From Monoplex corrugatus (taxonomy: Eukaryota > Mollusca > Gastropoda > Littorinimorpha > Ranellidae), in contig CM060311.1 of NCBI GenBank assembly GCA_030674185.1, positions 101,121,513-101,185,512 of the forward strand: a stretch of 64,000 nt of DNA. The letters are read 5' to 3'. The notes under the pieces are model-generated. The model made no database searches and was not told where the DNA came from. It saw nothing but the letters and a program-made list of their open reading frames with translations. Shown here piece by piece: positions 28,901-43,900 of this stretch. The position numbers were made by a program, and so were the translations under genes. How positions within the stretch are numbered: the stretch's first letter is position 1; each line of letters begins with the position of its first letter.

Positions 28901-31900
28901 GCTGTTGACAGTGCATATGTACAAGTGTCAATGTGTGACGTCAATGACATTGTACAAGTGTCAATGCTGTCTGACAGTCTGATGACATAGTGTACCAAGT
29001 GTCAAATGCTGTCTGACAGTCTGATTGACATAGGGTACCAAGTGTCAAATGCTGTCTGACAGTCTGACATAGTGTACCAAGTGTCAAATGCTGTCTGACA
29101 GTCGATTGACATAGTGTACCAAGTGTCAAATGCTGTCTGACAGTCAGATTGACATAGTGTACCAAGTGTCAAATGCTGTCTGACAGTCGATTGACATAGT
29201 GTACCAAGTGTCAAATGCTGTCTGACAGTCAGATTGACATAGGGTACCAAGTGTCAAATGCTGTCTGACAGTCATGACATATAGTGTACCAAGTGTCAAA
29301 TGCTGTTGACTCAGATTGACTAGGTACCAAGTGTCAATGCTGTCTGACAGTCGATTGACATAGGTACCAAGTGTCAAATGCTGTCTGACAGTCATGACAT
29401 AGTGTACCAAGTGTCAAATGCTGTCTGACAGTCTGATTGACATAGGTGTACCAAGTGTCAAATGCTGTCTGACAGTCTGATGACATAGTGTACCAAGTGT
29501 CAATGCTGTCTGACAGTCAGATTGACATAGTGTACCAAGTGTCAAATGCTGTCTGACAGTCTGACATAGTGTACCAAGTGTCAAATGCTGTCTGACAGTC
29601 TGATTGACATAGTGTACCAAGTGTCAAATGCTGTCTGACATATGACAGGTACCAAGTGTCAAATGCTGTCTGACAGTCAGATTGACATAGTGTACCAAGT
29701 GTCAAATGCTGTCTGACAGTCTGACATAGTGTACCAAGTGTCAAATGCTGTCTGACAGTCTTGACATAGTGTACCAAGTGTCAAATGCTGTCTGACAGTC
29801 TGATTGACATAGGTACCAATGTCAAATGCTGTCTGACAGTCTGATTGACATAGTGTACCAAGTGTCAAATGCTAGTCTGACAGTCAGATTGACATAGTGT
29901 ACCAAGTGTCAAATGCTGTCTGACAGTCTGATGACATAGGGTACCAAGTGTCAAATGCTGTCTGACAGTCTGATTGACATAGTGTACCAAGTGTCAAATG
30001 CTGTCTGACAGTCTGAACTAGTGTACCAAGTGTCAAATGCTTCTGACAGTCTGATTGACATAGGGTACCAAGTGTCAAATGCTGTCTGACAGTCTGATTG
30101 ACATAGGGTACCAAGTGTCAAATGCTGTCTGACAGTCAGATTGACATAGTGTACCAAGTGTCAAATGCTGTCTGACAGTCTGATTGACATAGGTTACCAA
30201 GTGTCAAATGCTGTCTGACATGTCTGATTGACATAGGGTACCAAGTGTCAAATGCTGTCTGACAGTCTGATTGACATAGGGTACCAAGTGTCAAATGCTG
30301 TCTGACCAGTCAGTGTCTGACATAGGGTACCAAGTGTCAAATGCTGTCTGACAGTCAGATTGACATAGGGTACCAAGTGTCAAATGCTGTCTGACAGTCT
30401 GACATAGTGTACCAAGTGTCAAATGCTGTCTGACAGTCTGATTGACATAGTGTACCAAGTGTCAAATGCTGTCTGACAGTCTGATTGACATAGGGTACCA
30501 AGTGTCAAATGCTGTCTGACAGTTGACATAGTGTACCAAGTGTCAAATGCTGTCTGACAGTCAGATTGACATAGGGTACCAAGTGTCAAATGCTGTCTGA
30601 CAGTCTGACATAGTGTACCAAGTGTCAAATGCTGTCTGACAGTCTGATTGACATAGGGTACCAAGTGTCAAATGCTGTCTGACAGTCTGACATAGTGTAC
30701 CAAGTGTCAAATGCTGTCTGACAGTCTGATGACATAGTGTACCAAGTGTCAAATGCTGTCTGACAGTCTTGACATAGGGTACCAAGTGTCAAATGCTGTC
30801 TGACAGTCTGACATAGTGTACCAAGTGTCAAATGCTGTCTGACAGTCGATTGACATAGTGTACCAAGTGTCAAATGCTGTCTGACAGTCAGATTGACATA
30901 GGGTACCAAGTGTCAAATGCTGTCTGACAGTCTGACATAGTGTACCAAGTGTCAAATGCTGTCTGACAGTACTGATTGACATAGTGTACCAAGTGTCAAA
31001 TGCTGTCTGACAGTTCTGACATAGGGTACCAAGTGTCAAATGCTGTCTGACAGTCTGACATAGTGTACCAAGTGTCAAATGCTGTCTGACAGTCAGATTG
31101 ACATAGTGTACCAAGTGTCAAATGCTGTCTGACAGTCTGATTGACATAGTGTACCAAGTGTCAAATGCTGTCTGACAGTCTGATCATAGTGTACCAAGTG
31201 TCAAATGCTGTCTGACAGTCAGATTGACTTAGTGTACCAAGTGTCAAATGCTGTCTGACAGTCAGATTGACATAGGGTACCAAGTGTCAAATGCTGTCTG
31301 ACAGTCTGACATAGGGTACCAAGTGTCAAATGCTGGTCGACGTCCAACGCTGTCAAGCTAGTCAGATTGACATAGTGTACCAAGTGTCAAATGCTGTCTG
31401 ACAGTCAGACTGACATAGTGTACCAAGTGTCAAATGCTGTCTGACAGTCTTTGACATAATGTACCAAGTGTCAAATGCTGTCTGACAGTCTGATTGACAT
31501 AGTGTACCAAGTGTCAAATGCTGTCTGACAGTCTGACATAGTGTACCAAGTGTCAAATGCTGTCTGACAGTCAGATTGACATAGTGTACCAAGTGTCAAA
31601 TGCTGTCTGACAGTCGATGACATAGTGTACCAAGTGTCAAATGCTGTCTGACAGTCATTGACATAGGTACCAAGTGTCAAATGCTGTCTGACAGTCTGAT
31701 TGACATAGTGTACCAAGTGTCAAATGCTGTCTGACAGTCTGACATAGTGTACCAAGTGTCCAACGCTGTCTGACAGTCTGACATAGTGTACCAAGTGTCA
31801 AATGTTGTCTGACAGTCTGATTGACATAGTGTACCAAGTGTCAAATGCTGTCTGACAATCTGACACAGTGTACCAAGTGTCAAATGCTGTCTGACAGTCA

Positions 31901-34900
31901 GATTGACATAGGGTACCAAGTGTCAAATGCTGTCTGACAGTCTGACATAGTGTACCAAGTGTCAAATGCTGTCTGACAGTCTGATTGACATAGGGTACCA
32001 AGTGTCAAATGCTGTCTGACAGTCTGATTGACATAGGGTACCAAGTGTCAAATGCTGTCTGACAGATTGACATAGTGTACCAAGTATCAAATGCTGTCTG
32101 ACAGTCTGATTGACATAGGGTACCAAGTTTCAAATGCTGTCTGACAGTCAGATTGAAATAGTGTACCAAGTGTCAAATGCTGTCTGACAGTCTGATTGAC
32201 ATAGGGTACCAAGTGTCAAATGCTGTCTGACAGTCTGATTGACATAGGGTACCAAGTGTCAAATGCTGTCTGACAGTCTGATTGACATAGGGTACCAAGT
32301 GTCAAATGCTGTCTGACAGTCTGATTGACATAGGGTACCAAGTGTCAAATGATGTCTGACAGTCAGATTGACATAGGGTAGCATTATTAGCAAGCTGTCA
32401 TTTCTCTCCTCCCCCCTCCCCCCCCCCCCCCCAAAGTGTTGGAAACTTCTTGCCACTGGCAGCCAGGTTTTGCTTCATCAAGGGAAACAATCAAAGGTCA
32501 CATCAAGGGAAACGATCAAAGGTCACATCAAGGGAAACGATCAAAGGTCACAAAAAGCTATGTTAAGGACTGGTGGGTGGATGAGGGAGAATTTGAATGG
32601 ATTGTTCTTGTAGGTAGGTCACAATGACCTTGGCTTTATGGGCACATGTGTTGTTATATAATAATAATAATAATAATTACAATATTTATATAGCGCAAAA
32701 TCTTGATAAAATCAAATGTAAGCGCTGAAACACACACACACGCACGCACGCACACACACGCACGCACGTACGCACACACACGCATACACACACACACACG
32801 GCTATAAATGGGGAGAAAGAATAAAAACAATGGAAAATTATAGAGAGCATATTATACAAGGAATGTTCTGCTGGTATCCACATCTGGTTGCCGCTCACTG
32901 ATGGGATGTACAACTTTGGGAAAAACATGTTTGACATAATGTCTAGCAGTAAGAACAGACTTTTCAGGCAAATGATTGATTGTTCAAAGAGCCTTGGGAA
33001 CTGAAGAAAATGGAGAAAAGTCACTTTCAGCATAACTGGTCTTTTGTCATTAGCAAACACCTACATCTGAACGGACTGTTTGTTTCATGTTTCAGTTTGG
33101 GATGCTTTAAGGAGAAGAGTGGCACAATGGTTCAGACATTCACCTGCCAGTAACTAAACTCGAGGTTCCAGGGTTCACTTTACAGGCCTCGACTTTTCTC
33201 CTCAGTTTGACCAGAAATTCGAACTGAACGTCTAGTCCTTCGAAAGGGGACAAAAAAAAACGATTCAGACCCGTGTGTCTTCTGGCTGCGCACGCTAAAG
33301 ATCACACAGCAGAAGTGTAGGGCACTGCCAGGCTGCCTTGGTATATAAATCATTGGAGAGGTACGTTAATTTCCCACCCCTTGAAGACCAATTAGCCTTC
33401 CTGACTTTCTGAAATCACAAGTTTCACTTATTTCAATACACAGATTCTCTTTAAATATTCTCTTTTCAAGATCAACAGTTTGCTTGTTTTGGGCCTCACT
33501 AGGATGTCCATATCAGTACTTGTCTTTCGAGTCTTGTTTTCCCTCGACTGAAACTGTGAAAGTATCAATCCAGCAGCAAACTGTCCTGTATGACACATAG
33601 TTGTCCCCATACACAACTGTCAAACTGGCTGGAAGTGTCTGCCTTGTGAACACTCCCCATACACAACTGTCAAACTGGCTGGAAGTGTCTGCCTTGTGAA
33701 CACTCCCCATACACAACTGTCAAACTGGCTGGACGTGTCTGCCTTGTGAACACTCCCCATACACAACTGTCAAACTGGCTGGACGTGTCTGCCTTGTGAA
33801 CACTCCCCATACACAACTGTCAAACTGGCTGGATGTGTCTGCCTTGTGAACACTCCCCATACACAACTGTCAAACTGGCTGGAAGTGTCTGCCTTGTGAA
33901 CACTCCCCATACACAACTGTCAAACTGGCTGGACGTGTCTGCCTTGTGAACACTCCCCATACACAACTGTCAAACTGGCTGGAAGTGTCTGCCTTGTGAA
34001 CACTCCCCATACACAACTGTCAAACTGGCTGGATGTGTCTGCCTTGTGAACACTCCCCATACACAACTGTCAAACTGGCTGGATGTGTCTGCCTTGTGAA
34101 GACTCCCCATACACAACTGTCACACTGGCTGGAAGTGTCTGCCTTGTGAACACTCCCCATACACAACTGTCAAACTGGCTGGATGTGTCTGCCTTGTGAA
34201 CACTCCCCATACACAACTGTCAAACTGGCTGGAACGTGTCTGCCTTGTGAACACTCCCCATACACAACTGTCAAACTGGCTGGACGTGTCTGCCTTGTGA
34301 ACACTCCCCATACACAACTGTCAAACTGGCTGGAAGTGTCTGCCTTGTGAACACTCCCCATACACAACTGTCAAACTGGCTGGATGTGTCTGCCTTGTGA
34401 ACACTCCCCATACACAACTGTCAAACTGGCTGGAAGTGTCTGCCTTGTGAACACTCCCCATACACAACTGTCAAACTGGCTGGAAGTGTCTGCCTTGTGA
34501 ACACTCCCCATACACAACTGTCAAACTGGCTGGAAGTGTCTGCCTTGTGAACACTCCCCATACACAACTGTCAAACTGGCTGGACGTGTCTGCCTTGTGA
34601 ACACTCCCCATACACAACTGTCAAACTGGCTGGAAGTGTCTGCCTTGTGAACACTCCCCATACACAACTGTCAAACTGGCTGGAAGTGTCTGCCTTGTGA
34701 ACACTCCCCATACACAACTGTCAAACTGGCTGGAAGTGTCTGCCTTGTGAAGACTCCCCATACACAACTGTCACACTGGCTGGATGTGTCTGCCTTGTGA
34801 AGACAGAATCTGACCTGATCTATGCCAGGATTCATTTTTCGGACGCACAGTTACATCACACTTTCAACATCATGCAACTGAACTAGACATGGTGTCATTA

Positions 34901-37900
34901 TCATTTTGTGTATATTAACAGCACAAAGGCTACCTTATCTCAGTAGAAGTTAAATATATGTGACCTCCCACCAAGAAATCAGTCTTAACTAGCATTTTGG
35001 GTATTTTGAGATATACATATCACTGGAAAGTGTACATTCTGCTGATTATTTTGGTACTTGAATAAAGCTTGTACTCAAAAAAATGTAAAAGTTATGTATG
35101 TTTAAAGTCATTAAGTTGTATGATGGCCATTTTGAGAAAACGGCCTCTGAAGTTTTTGTGTGCTCTCCTACACATTTTCCTTAAATTTCTTTATTTGGTG
35201 GCTTTGTTTCTAATTTTCGCTCTCATTATCTGAAAGGTGCACCAAAGAGCTTTCCGTCAGTATACTACATGTGCGGGTACTGTACAAGTTACGGTTCATA
35301 ATAGGAGAAAAAAAGAGGTACTTTTGGTAAGAAACTGCGTTTTTTTCTGCTGCAATCAGTGCATTAAAATACCATTTTAAATTGATTAATAATATTTTTT
35401 CAAGAAAAAAATTTCTGTGGGGGATAGATTATAATCTACAGAAATCAATTTTGAGAAATAGTCAAAACCCTATATAGCTCAGTCACCTTTTCAGCTCCTA
35501 GTGCTGTTCGACTGACTGCGAGTTAAGACGATTTCGTGGTGGGAGGTCACATATTTACTAACAACAGTTTGAAAATGGCAGCCTAATTGACAAGACTTTT
35601 GGATCAGCCCTCATCTGTAAGGACGCATATCTGTAAGGATGCATGATAAAGACACTTCACGTTTCCTCATGCACACACAGAGACACACTGAATCTCACAA
35701 ACAAAAAATATGCTCTCTCTCTCTCTCTCTCTCTCTCTCATTCATACACACATATATATACATATTCACTTACCCATCTTCTCTAACTATCCGTTTACCC
35801 ATCTATATTTACAGTGGATAAGGGAGAACAAAAAACACAAACAAACAAGAAAAAGCCATACATGAACTCAATCAGTCAATGTACTTTTTTTTTCATTTTT
35901 TTTTTTTCATTTTCTCTGTTTGGTCAATAAAACTGGACTGAGCTTCCCCTCCTCTCTCTTCAGCAATTACAAAATCTTCCTTCAAGTCTATCTGGAAAAC
36001 AAACCTTTTTGTTTAGCAGTGGTTGTCCCCCTTGAGCCCCACCCCCTCACCCATCCCAGTCCTTCCTGTCCCCCTCCCAACATGCAAATGCTGTGTACAC
36101 CTGTGTTGGTGTTGTACACCTGTGTTGGCATTGTACACCTGTGCTGGTTGTTGTACACCTGTGCTGGTTGTTGTACACCTGTGTTGGTGTTGTAACACCT
36201 GTGCTGGTTGTTGTACACCTTGGTTGGTGTTGTACCCTGTGTTGGTGTTGTACACCCGTGTTGGCGTTGTACACCTGTGCTGGTTGTTGTACACCTGTGC
36301 TGGTTGTTGTACACCTGTGTTGGTGTTGTACACCTGTGCTGGTTGTTGTACACCCGTGTTGGTGCTGTACACCCGTGTTGGTGTTGTACACCTGTGCTGG
36401 TTGTTGTACACCTGTGTTGGTGTTGTACACCTGTGTTGGTGTTGTACACCCGTGTTGGTGTTGTACACCTGTGTTGGTGTTGTACACCTGTGTTGGTATT
36501 ATCAATGTGACTACACTTTTAACTGAATGGTGAAAATCTACTTTGATTTCATTTGTACATCAAGATTTAGTGCCTTATAAATATCATTTATCACTATTAT
36601 TATTATCATTATAATTACTATCATTATCATATTATTATCACTACCATTGTTAATATTACTTAACAAAAGAAACAAACAAACAAGATACAAGCACACATAT
36701 ACAAAATGGGAGAAAGTTCAACAAGTTCAACAATACAAACTTTTCGCAAACTGTTCTTATGCAATACTTACACAATTGGATCTTTCCATTCAACACACAT
36801 GTACAGTAAAACTCTATGCATTCTTTCAATTACACCAATATACTGTTTGCTGGACATGTTTGGCATGCTTATCATATATTTATATATATCTGCCTATCAC
36901 AGCAGCCTGGAGGGAGATGGTGGTGTCCAGGTGTGCAGCAGCCAACACCGAACCCAGTGACGCTGACAGGTGAGACAGATAAGGTATTTGCATAGACACC
37001 AGTTATCACACTAACACTGCACAGAAACTGTGGTGCAAGGGATCACAAAAACGTGCAATGAGAATAACTCATGCTGCTGCTTAGTGAATGCATACCCATT
37101 ATCTATACACACACACACAGACACACACACACATACACACACACACACACACAACCAGTACCCCAACCCACTGCACTCAAATCAACTTGCCCAGTTCCTT
37201 GCTTTCCTAAATTTCTGCGCATTCCAAACATGTCCATACAGCATATACATGTACACATTCTGTGCATTCCAAACATGTCCATACAGCATATACATGTACA
37301 CATTCTGTGCATTCCAAACATGTCCATACAGCATATACATGTACACATTCTGTGCATTCCAAACATGTCCATACAGCATATACATGTACACATTCTGTGC
37401 ATTCCAAACATGTCCATACAGCATATACATGTACACATTCTGTGCATTCCAAACATGTCCATACAGCATATACATGTACACATTCTGTGCATTCCAAACA
37501 TGTCCGCTATACAGCATACAAACTGTCACCAACAATTATTCTGCGCATTCCAAACATGTCCATACAGCATACAAGTGTACACATTCTGTGCATTCCAAAC
37601 ATGTCCATACAGCATACAAGTGTACACATTCTGCGCATTCCAAACATGTCCATACAGCATATACATGTACACATTCTGTGCATTCCAAACATGTCCATAC
37701 AGCATACAAGTGTACACATTCTTTTTTTCACTGTTCTCATGAAACTGAGATGCATGCACTTTGGAAGCACAAAATATGTTGTCCATTTCAGCAGACATGA
37801 TTCATGATAGAAAATCCACGCTAAATATTACTGTGTTATAGAAAATCCATGCTAAATAGTACTGTGTTATAGAAAATCCATGCTAAATATTACTGTTACA

Positions 37901-40900
37901 GAAAATCCAAGCTAAATATTACCGTGTTATAGAAAATCCACGCTAAATATTACTGTGTTATAGAAAATCCATGCTAAATAGTACTGTGTTATAGAAAATC
38001 CAAGCTAAATATTACTGTTATAGAAAATCCAAGCTAAATATTACCGTGTTATAGAAAATCCATGCTAAATATTACTGCTTATAGAAAATCCATGCTAAAT
38101 ATTACTGTGTTTTATCTGAATCAACTGTTGGTGCAAATACTGAGGTATGGAATTGAAGTCTTCATTCTGTGTTCATAGGACAACAGATTTACTACACTTA
38201 AGTTTGCTGGGCTTTCTCATGTTTGTACCAGTGCTGTCCATTAGAAGTTTGCTGGGCTTTCTCATGTTTGTACCAGTGCTGTCCATTAGAAGTTTGATGG
38301 GGTTTCTCATGTTTGTACCAGTGCTGTCCATTACAAGTTTGCTGGGTTTCTCATGTTTGTACCAATGCTGTCCATTAGAAGTTTGCTGGGCTTTCTCATG
38401 TTTGTACCAATGCTGTCCATTAGAAATTTGCTGGGCTTTCTCATGTTTGTATCAGTGCTGTCCATTAGAAGTTTGCTGGGCTTTCTCATGTTTGTACCAG
38501 TGCTGTCCATTAGAAGTTTGCTGGGCTTTCTCATGTTTGTACCAATGCTGTCCATTAGAAGTTTGCTGGGCTTTCTCATGTTTGTACCAATGCTGTCCAT
38601 TAGAAGTTTGCTGGCTTTCTCATGTTTGTATCAGTGCTGTCCATTACAAGTTTGCTGGACTTTCTCATGTTTGTACCAGTGCTGTCCATTACGAAGTTTG
38701 CTGGGCTTTCTCATGTTTGTACCAGTGCTGTCCATTAGAAGTTTGCTGGACTTTCTCATGTTTGTACCAATGCTGTCCATTAGAAGTTTGCTGGCTTTCT
38801 TATGTTTGTACCAGTGCTGTCCATTAGAAGTTTGCTGGGCTTTCTCATGTTTGTACCAGTGCTGTCCATTAGAAGTTTGCTGGGCTTTCTCATGTTTGTA
38901 CCATGCTGTCCATTAGAAGTTTGCTGGACTTTCTCATGTTTGTACCAGTGCTGTCCATTAGAAGTTTGCTGGGCTTTCTCATGTTTGTACCAGTGCTGTC
39001 CATTAGAGTTAAATGCACTTTCTTGTTTACACATCTGTCCATTAGAATTTTTGTGGGTTGTCTCTGTTATGTCCCAAAGCATGTATTAAAGAAGTTAAGC
39101 GGTTTTAATCATATCATTGACCAGTCATCAATCAAGTTTGCTGCTTCTATTTTATCTACCAGTCTATCACTATTTACATAAATGCACTTCTTGTTATCAC
39201 ATCTTTCAGTATCTTATTGTGATGTTACTGTAATATGTCACTGCAAAGAACATTATTAAAAAAGTAAGAGGTTTTGTAATATCAATCATTGACCAGTCAA
39301 TCAATCAAGCTATTGCTCTATCTATCTATCTATCTACTATCTATCTATCTATCTATTTATCAATCTATCTACAAGAAAGACCACTGTATGATTCATAATT
39401 AATCAGAAAGAAAAAAGTTGACAATACAGACAACATACAAACTAATTTGTAAGGTTTGGAAAATGTATTATAAATCTATATATAATATACTTCACAAGGA
39501 ATAATGTTGCACCCATCATGCAGTTGTTGTCATATGAAAATCATATGGAAGCAATCTGTTACCATCCACAAATATCATTTTAAATCTCACTGGTCCATAA
39601 ACAGGCAGGTGACTCCTTGTCCTTTCAGTACACAAAGCCATCTTCATTCAAAAGTTCACGTTGTGCGTTAAAGAAACCTTAGTGACATTCAGGCACTAGG
39701 GACTACAAACATGAAGGACAGTACTGCATACTGAAGGTCAAAGGTTCCCTACAATGTCAAAATAACATAATGTCAAAACTGCCATCCTATTTCTCTCCAC
39801 AATGCTGTATACAAAACAGGCTCAGCATGTATTTTAAACGGAACCAAAAAGGTTTTATCAAGATTTATCAATAAAGACCAGACACATTTTATGGCAAGCA
39901 TATAGGAGACGATGTAAGCTTAATAGATGATTTGATAAATTATTGAAATCACCTATTAAAAAAAAAATCAACTGTTCTTATATACAGTCTGACTACAGAA
40001 TAGGTTAGCGTAGAAAGGGAATGCAGACAAGGAGATCCAATCTCACCCAAAATGTTTATTCTTTGCCCAGAGTTGTTAGACATAATGAAAAGGGACTATG
40101 TCTCATAAAAGTAATCCAGCTTCATGGTGTAGAACACAAAATTTCCCAGTTTACTATGATACCAAGTTAATGAATATAGGAGATAAAATCTCTTTTAAAA
40201 GATCCATGCATATACTTGACACAGTTTCAGGCTCATTTACGAACAGTGAAAAATGCAAGTAATATGGTTAGGACGGAAGAGAAAATCACAAAAAATATAC
40301 TGTCTACATTTACAAAATACATGGAATCCTCTCGAGTTTAAAATACTTGGTATTTGATTCACTCAAGACCTAAAAATTTGTGAAACTATTAATTATCATG
40401 ACAAATTGTCAGAAGTAAAAAACATTATGTAAAATTTGGTCAGAAAGAATCATCACTCCAACTGACAAGGTCAAAATACTACAATCTCTTGTGCTGCCCA
40501 TGCTTATACATTTGTAGATATTGTTGCTGGACCCATCTGATCACTTTATATCAAAGTTACAAAAGTTATGTTTTCAGTTTGCATGGAAGGAAAAGAAGAT
40601 AAAATCAGCAGAAAGACTGTTACCAAAAAGCATTAAGCAAGGGGGGCTGAGTATCTGATTTGTGAGCATACACCTACGCTCTCAAACTTACATGTATACA
40701 AAAAAAAAAAAACCCTTCAATTCATAAATGGAAAAGTGTTGCAATGAAAACGTATCCATAAAATTTTCTTAAACAGACTGAACACTGTGGACAAAGACTG
40801 TTTCATATTTCATGAAGAAGAATCTGTTTTGAGCCAATACATTTATGGGCCATATGGCTTTTTGTAATCACACAACACCTGAGAACTAAAGTAAATTGTA

Positions 40901-43900
40901 AGCATAACCCGTTTTCTATAATGAAACAATAAAGGTGGATAATTTGATAATCAAAGACAGTAAGCTAATACGGAAAGAACTATACTCCAGTGACAGTATT
41001 TCTTTTTTAACCTATGAAAACTTTAAAACCAACACTGACTGCCATGTGGATTTCCTCACTTACAATGGACGGATATCTTCAATCAAACAATATTTAAGAT
41101 CAACTTGAATTCAACTGAACAATAACATAAGTTATCTTTTAAGTGTGCCCAGAGCAACAAGTGTGCAAAAAGGGGCAAAACTCTTACTATGAAAAAATGA
41201 AATTTGATGATAGTAAACCAAAACTGTTGTCTGAAGTGGTCGTTTTTGATGACAGTAAACCAAAACTGTTGTCTGAAGTGGTCGTTTTTGATGACAGTAA
41301 ACCAAAACTGTTGCCTGAAGTGGTCGTTTTTGATGACAGTAAACCAAAACTGTTGTCTGAAGTGGTCGTTTTTGATGACAGTAAACCAAAACTGTTGTCT
41401 GAAGTGGTCGTTTTTGATGATAGTAAACCAAAACTGTTGTCTGAAGTGGTCGTTTTTGATGACAGTAAACCAAAACTGTTGTCTGAAGTGGTCGTTTTTG
41501 ATGACAGTAAACCAAAACTGTTGCCTGAAGTGGTCGTTTTTGATGGTAGTAAACCAAAACTGTTGTCTGAAGTGGTCGTTTTTGATGGTAGTAAACCAAA
41601 ACTGTGCCTGAAGTGGTCGTTTTTGATGACAGTAAACCAAAACTGTTGCCTGAAGTGGTCGTTTTTGATGGTAGTAAACCAAAACTGTTGCCTGAAGTGG
41701 TCGTTTTTGATGACAGTAAACCAAAACTGTTGTCTGAAGTGGTCGTTTTTGATGATAGTAAACCAGAACTGTTGCCTGAAGTGGTCGTTTTTGATGGTAG
41801 TAAACCAAAACTGTTGCCTGAAGTGGTCGTTTTTGATGACAGTAAACCAAAACTGTTGTCTGAAGTGGTCGTTTTTGATGACAGTAAACCAAAACTGTTG
41901 TCTGAAGTGTCGTTTTGATGTAGTAAACCAGAACTGTTGCTGATGGTTGTTTTTGATGCAGTAACAAACTGTTGTCTGAAGTGTCGTTTTTGATGACATA
42001 AACCAAAACTGTTGCCTGAAGTGGTCGTTTTTGATGACAGTAAACCAAAACTGTTGCCTGAAGTGGTCATTTTTGATGACAGTAAACCAAAACTGTTGTC
42101 CTGAAGTGGTCGTTTTTGATGACAGTAAACCAAAACTGTTGCCTGAATGGTCGTTTTTGATGTAGTAAACCAAAACTGTTGTCTGAAGTGGTCGTTTTTG
42201 ATGATAGTAAACCAAAACTGTTGTCTGAAGTGGTCGTTTTTGATGGAGTAAACCAAAACTGTTGCCTGAAGTGGTCGTTTTTGATGGTAGTAAACCAAAA
42301 CTGTTGCTGAAGTGGTCGTTTTTGATGTAGTAAACCAAAACTGTTGTCTGAAGTGTGTCGTTTAATGATGATAGTAAACCAAACTGTTGCCTGAAGTGGT
42401 CGTTTTTGATGGTAGTAAACACAAAACTGTTGCCTGAAGTGGTCGTTTTTGATGAAGTAAACCAAAACTGTTGTCTGAAGTGGTCGTTTTTGATGACAGT
42501 AAACCAAAACTGTTGTCTGAAGTGGTCGTTTTTGATGGTAGTAAACCAGAACTGTTGCCTGAAGTGGTGTTTTTGATGACAGTAAACCAAAACTGTTGTC
42601 TGAAGTGGTCGTTTTTGATGACAGTAAACCAAAACTGTTGCCTGAAGTGGTCGTTTTTGATGAGTAAACCAAAACTGTTGCCTGAAGGTCGTTTTTGATG
42701 ACAGTAAACCAAACTGTTGTCTGAAGTGGTCGTTTTTGATGACAGTAAACCAAAACTGTTGCCTGAAGTGGTCGTTTTTGATGGTAGTAAACCAAAACTG
42801 TTGCCTGAAGTGGTCGTTTTTGATGACAGAAACCAAAACTGTTGTCTGAAGTGGTCGTTTTGATGACAGTAAACCAAAACTGTTGCCTGAAGGGGTCGTT
42901 TTTGATGGTAGTAACCAAAACTGTATGCTGAAGTGGTCGTTTTTGATGACAGTAAACCAAAACTGTTGCCTGAAGTGGTCGTTTGAATAAGTAAACCAAA
43001 ACTGTTGCCTGAAGTGGTCGATTTTTGATGGTATAAACCAAAACTGTTGCCTGAAGTGGTCGTTTTGATGTAGTAAACCAAACTGTTGCCTGAAGTGGTC
43101 GTTTTTGATGACAGTAAACCAAAACTGTTGCCTGAAGTGGTCGTTTTTGATGGAGTAAACCAAAACCGTTGTCTGAAGTGGTCGTTTTTGATGTGTAGTA
43201 AACCAAAACTGTTGTCCTGAAGTGGTCGTTTTTGATGTAGTAAACCAAAACTGTTGCCTGAAGTGGTCGTTTTTGATGACAGTAAACCAAAACTGTTGTC
43301 TGAATGGTCGTTTTTGATGGTAGTAAACCAAAACTGTTGTCTGAAGTGGTCGTTGATAGTAAACCAAAACTGTTGTCCTGAAGTGGTCGTTTTTGATGAC
43401 AGTAAACCAAAACTGTTGCCTGAAGTGGTCGTTTTTGATGTAGAAACCAAAACTGTTGCCTGAAGTGGTCGTTTTTGATGACAGTAAACCAAAACTGTTG
43501 TCTGAAGTGGTCGTTTTGATGACAGTAAACCAAAACTGTTGTCTGAAGTGGTCGTTTTTGATGACAGTAAACCAAAACTGTTGTCTGAAGTGGTCGTTTT
43601 TGATGTAGTAAACCAAAACTGTTGTCTGAAGTGTGGTCGTTTTGATGACAGTAAACCAAAACTGTTGTCTGAAGTGGTCGTTTTTGATGACAGTAAACCA
43701 AAACTGTTGATGTCATGACAAATGTGTGTCGTTTTTGATGACAGTAAACCAAAAACTGTTGCTGAAGTGGTCGTTTTGATGACAGTAAACCAAAAACTGT
43801 TGTCTGAAGTGGTCGTTTTTGATGACAGTAAACCAAAACATGTTGCCTGAAGTGGTCGTTTTTGATGAGTAAACCAAAACTGTTGTCTGAAGTGGTCGTT

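Noticed and set aside
27085..32385. CRISPR-like appearance of regularly spaced repeats
   Set aside because: There are no unique spacers between repeats, no cas genes, and the sequence is clearly eukaryotic intron. It is an ordinary minisatellite.
33113..33190. tRNA gene
   Set aside because: A- and B-box-like motifs are present but no cloverleaf folds, and the sequence continues into a SINE body.
36647..36973. 108-codon frame ending in [22 protein letters not shown]
   Set aside because: The right end matches the 3' end of the LINE at 57207-57295; the rest is unique non-coding sequence.
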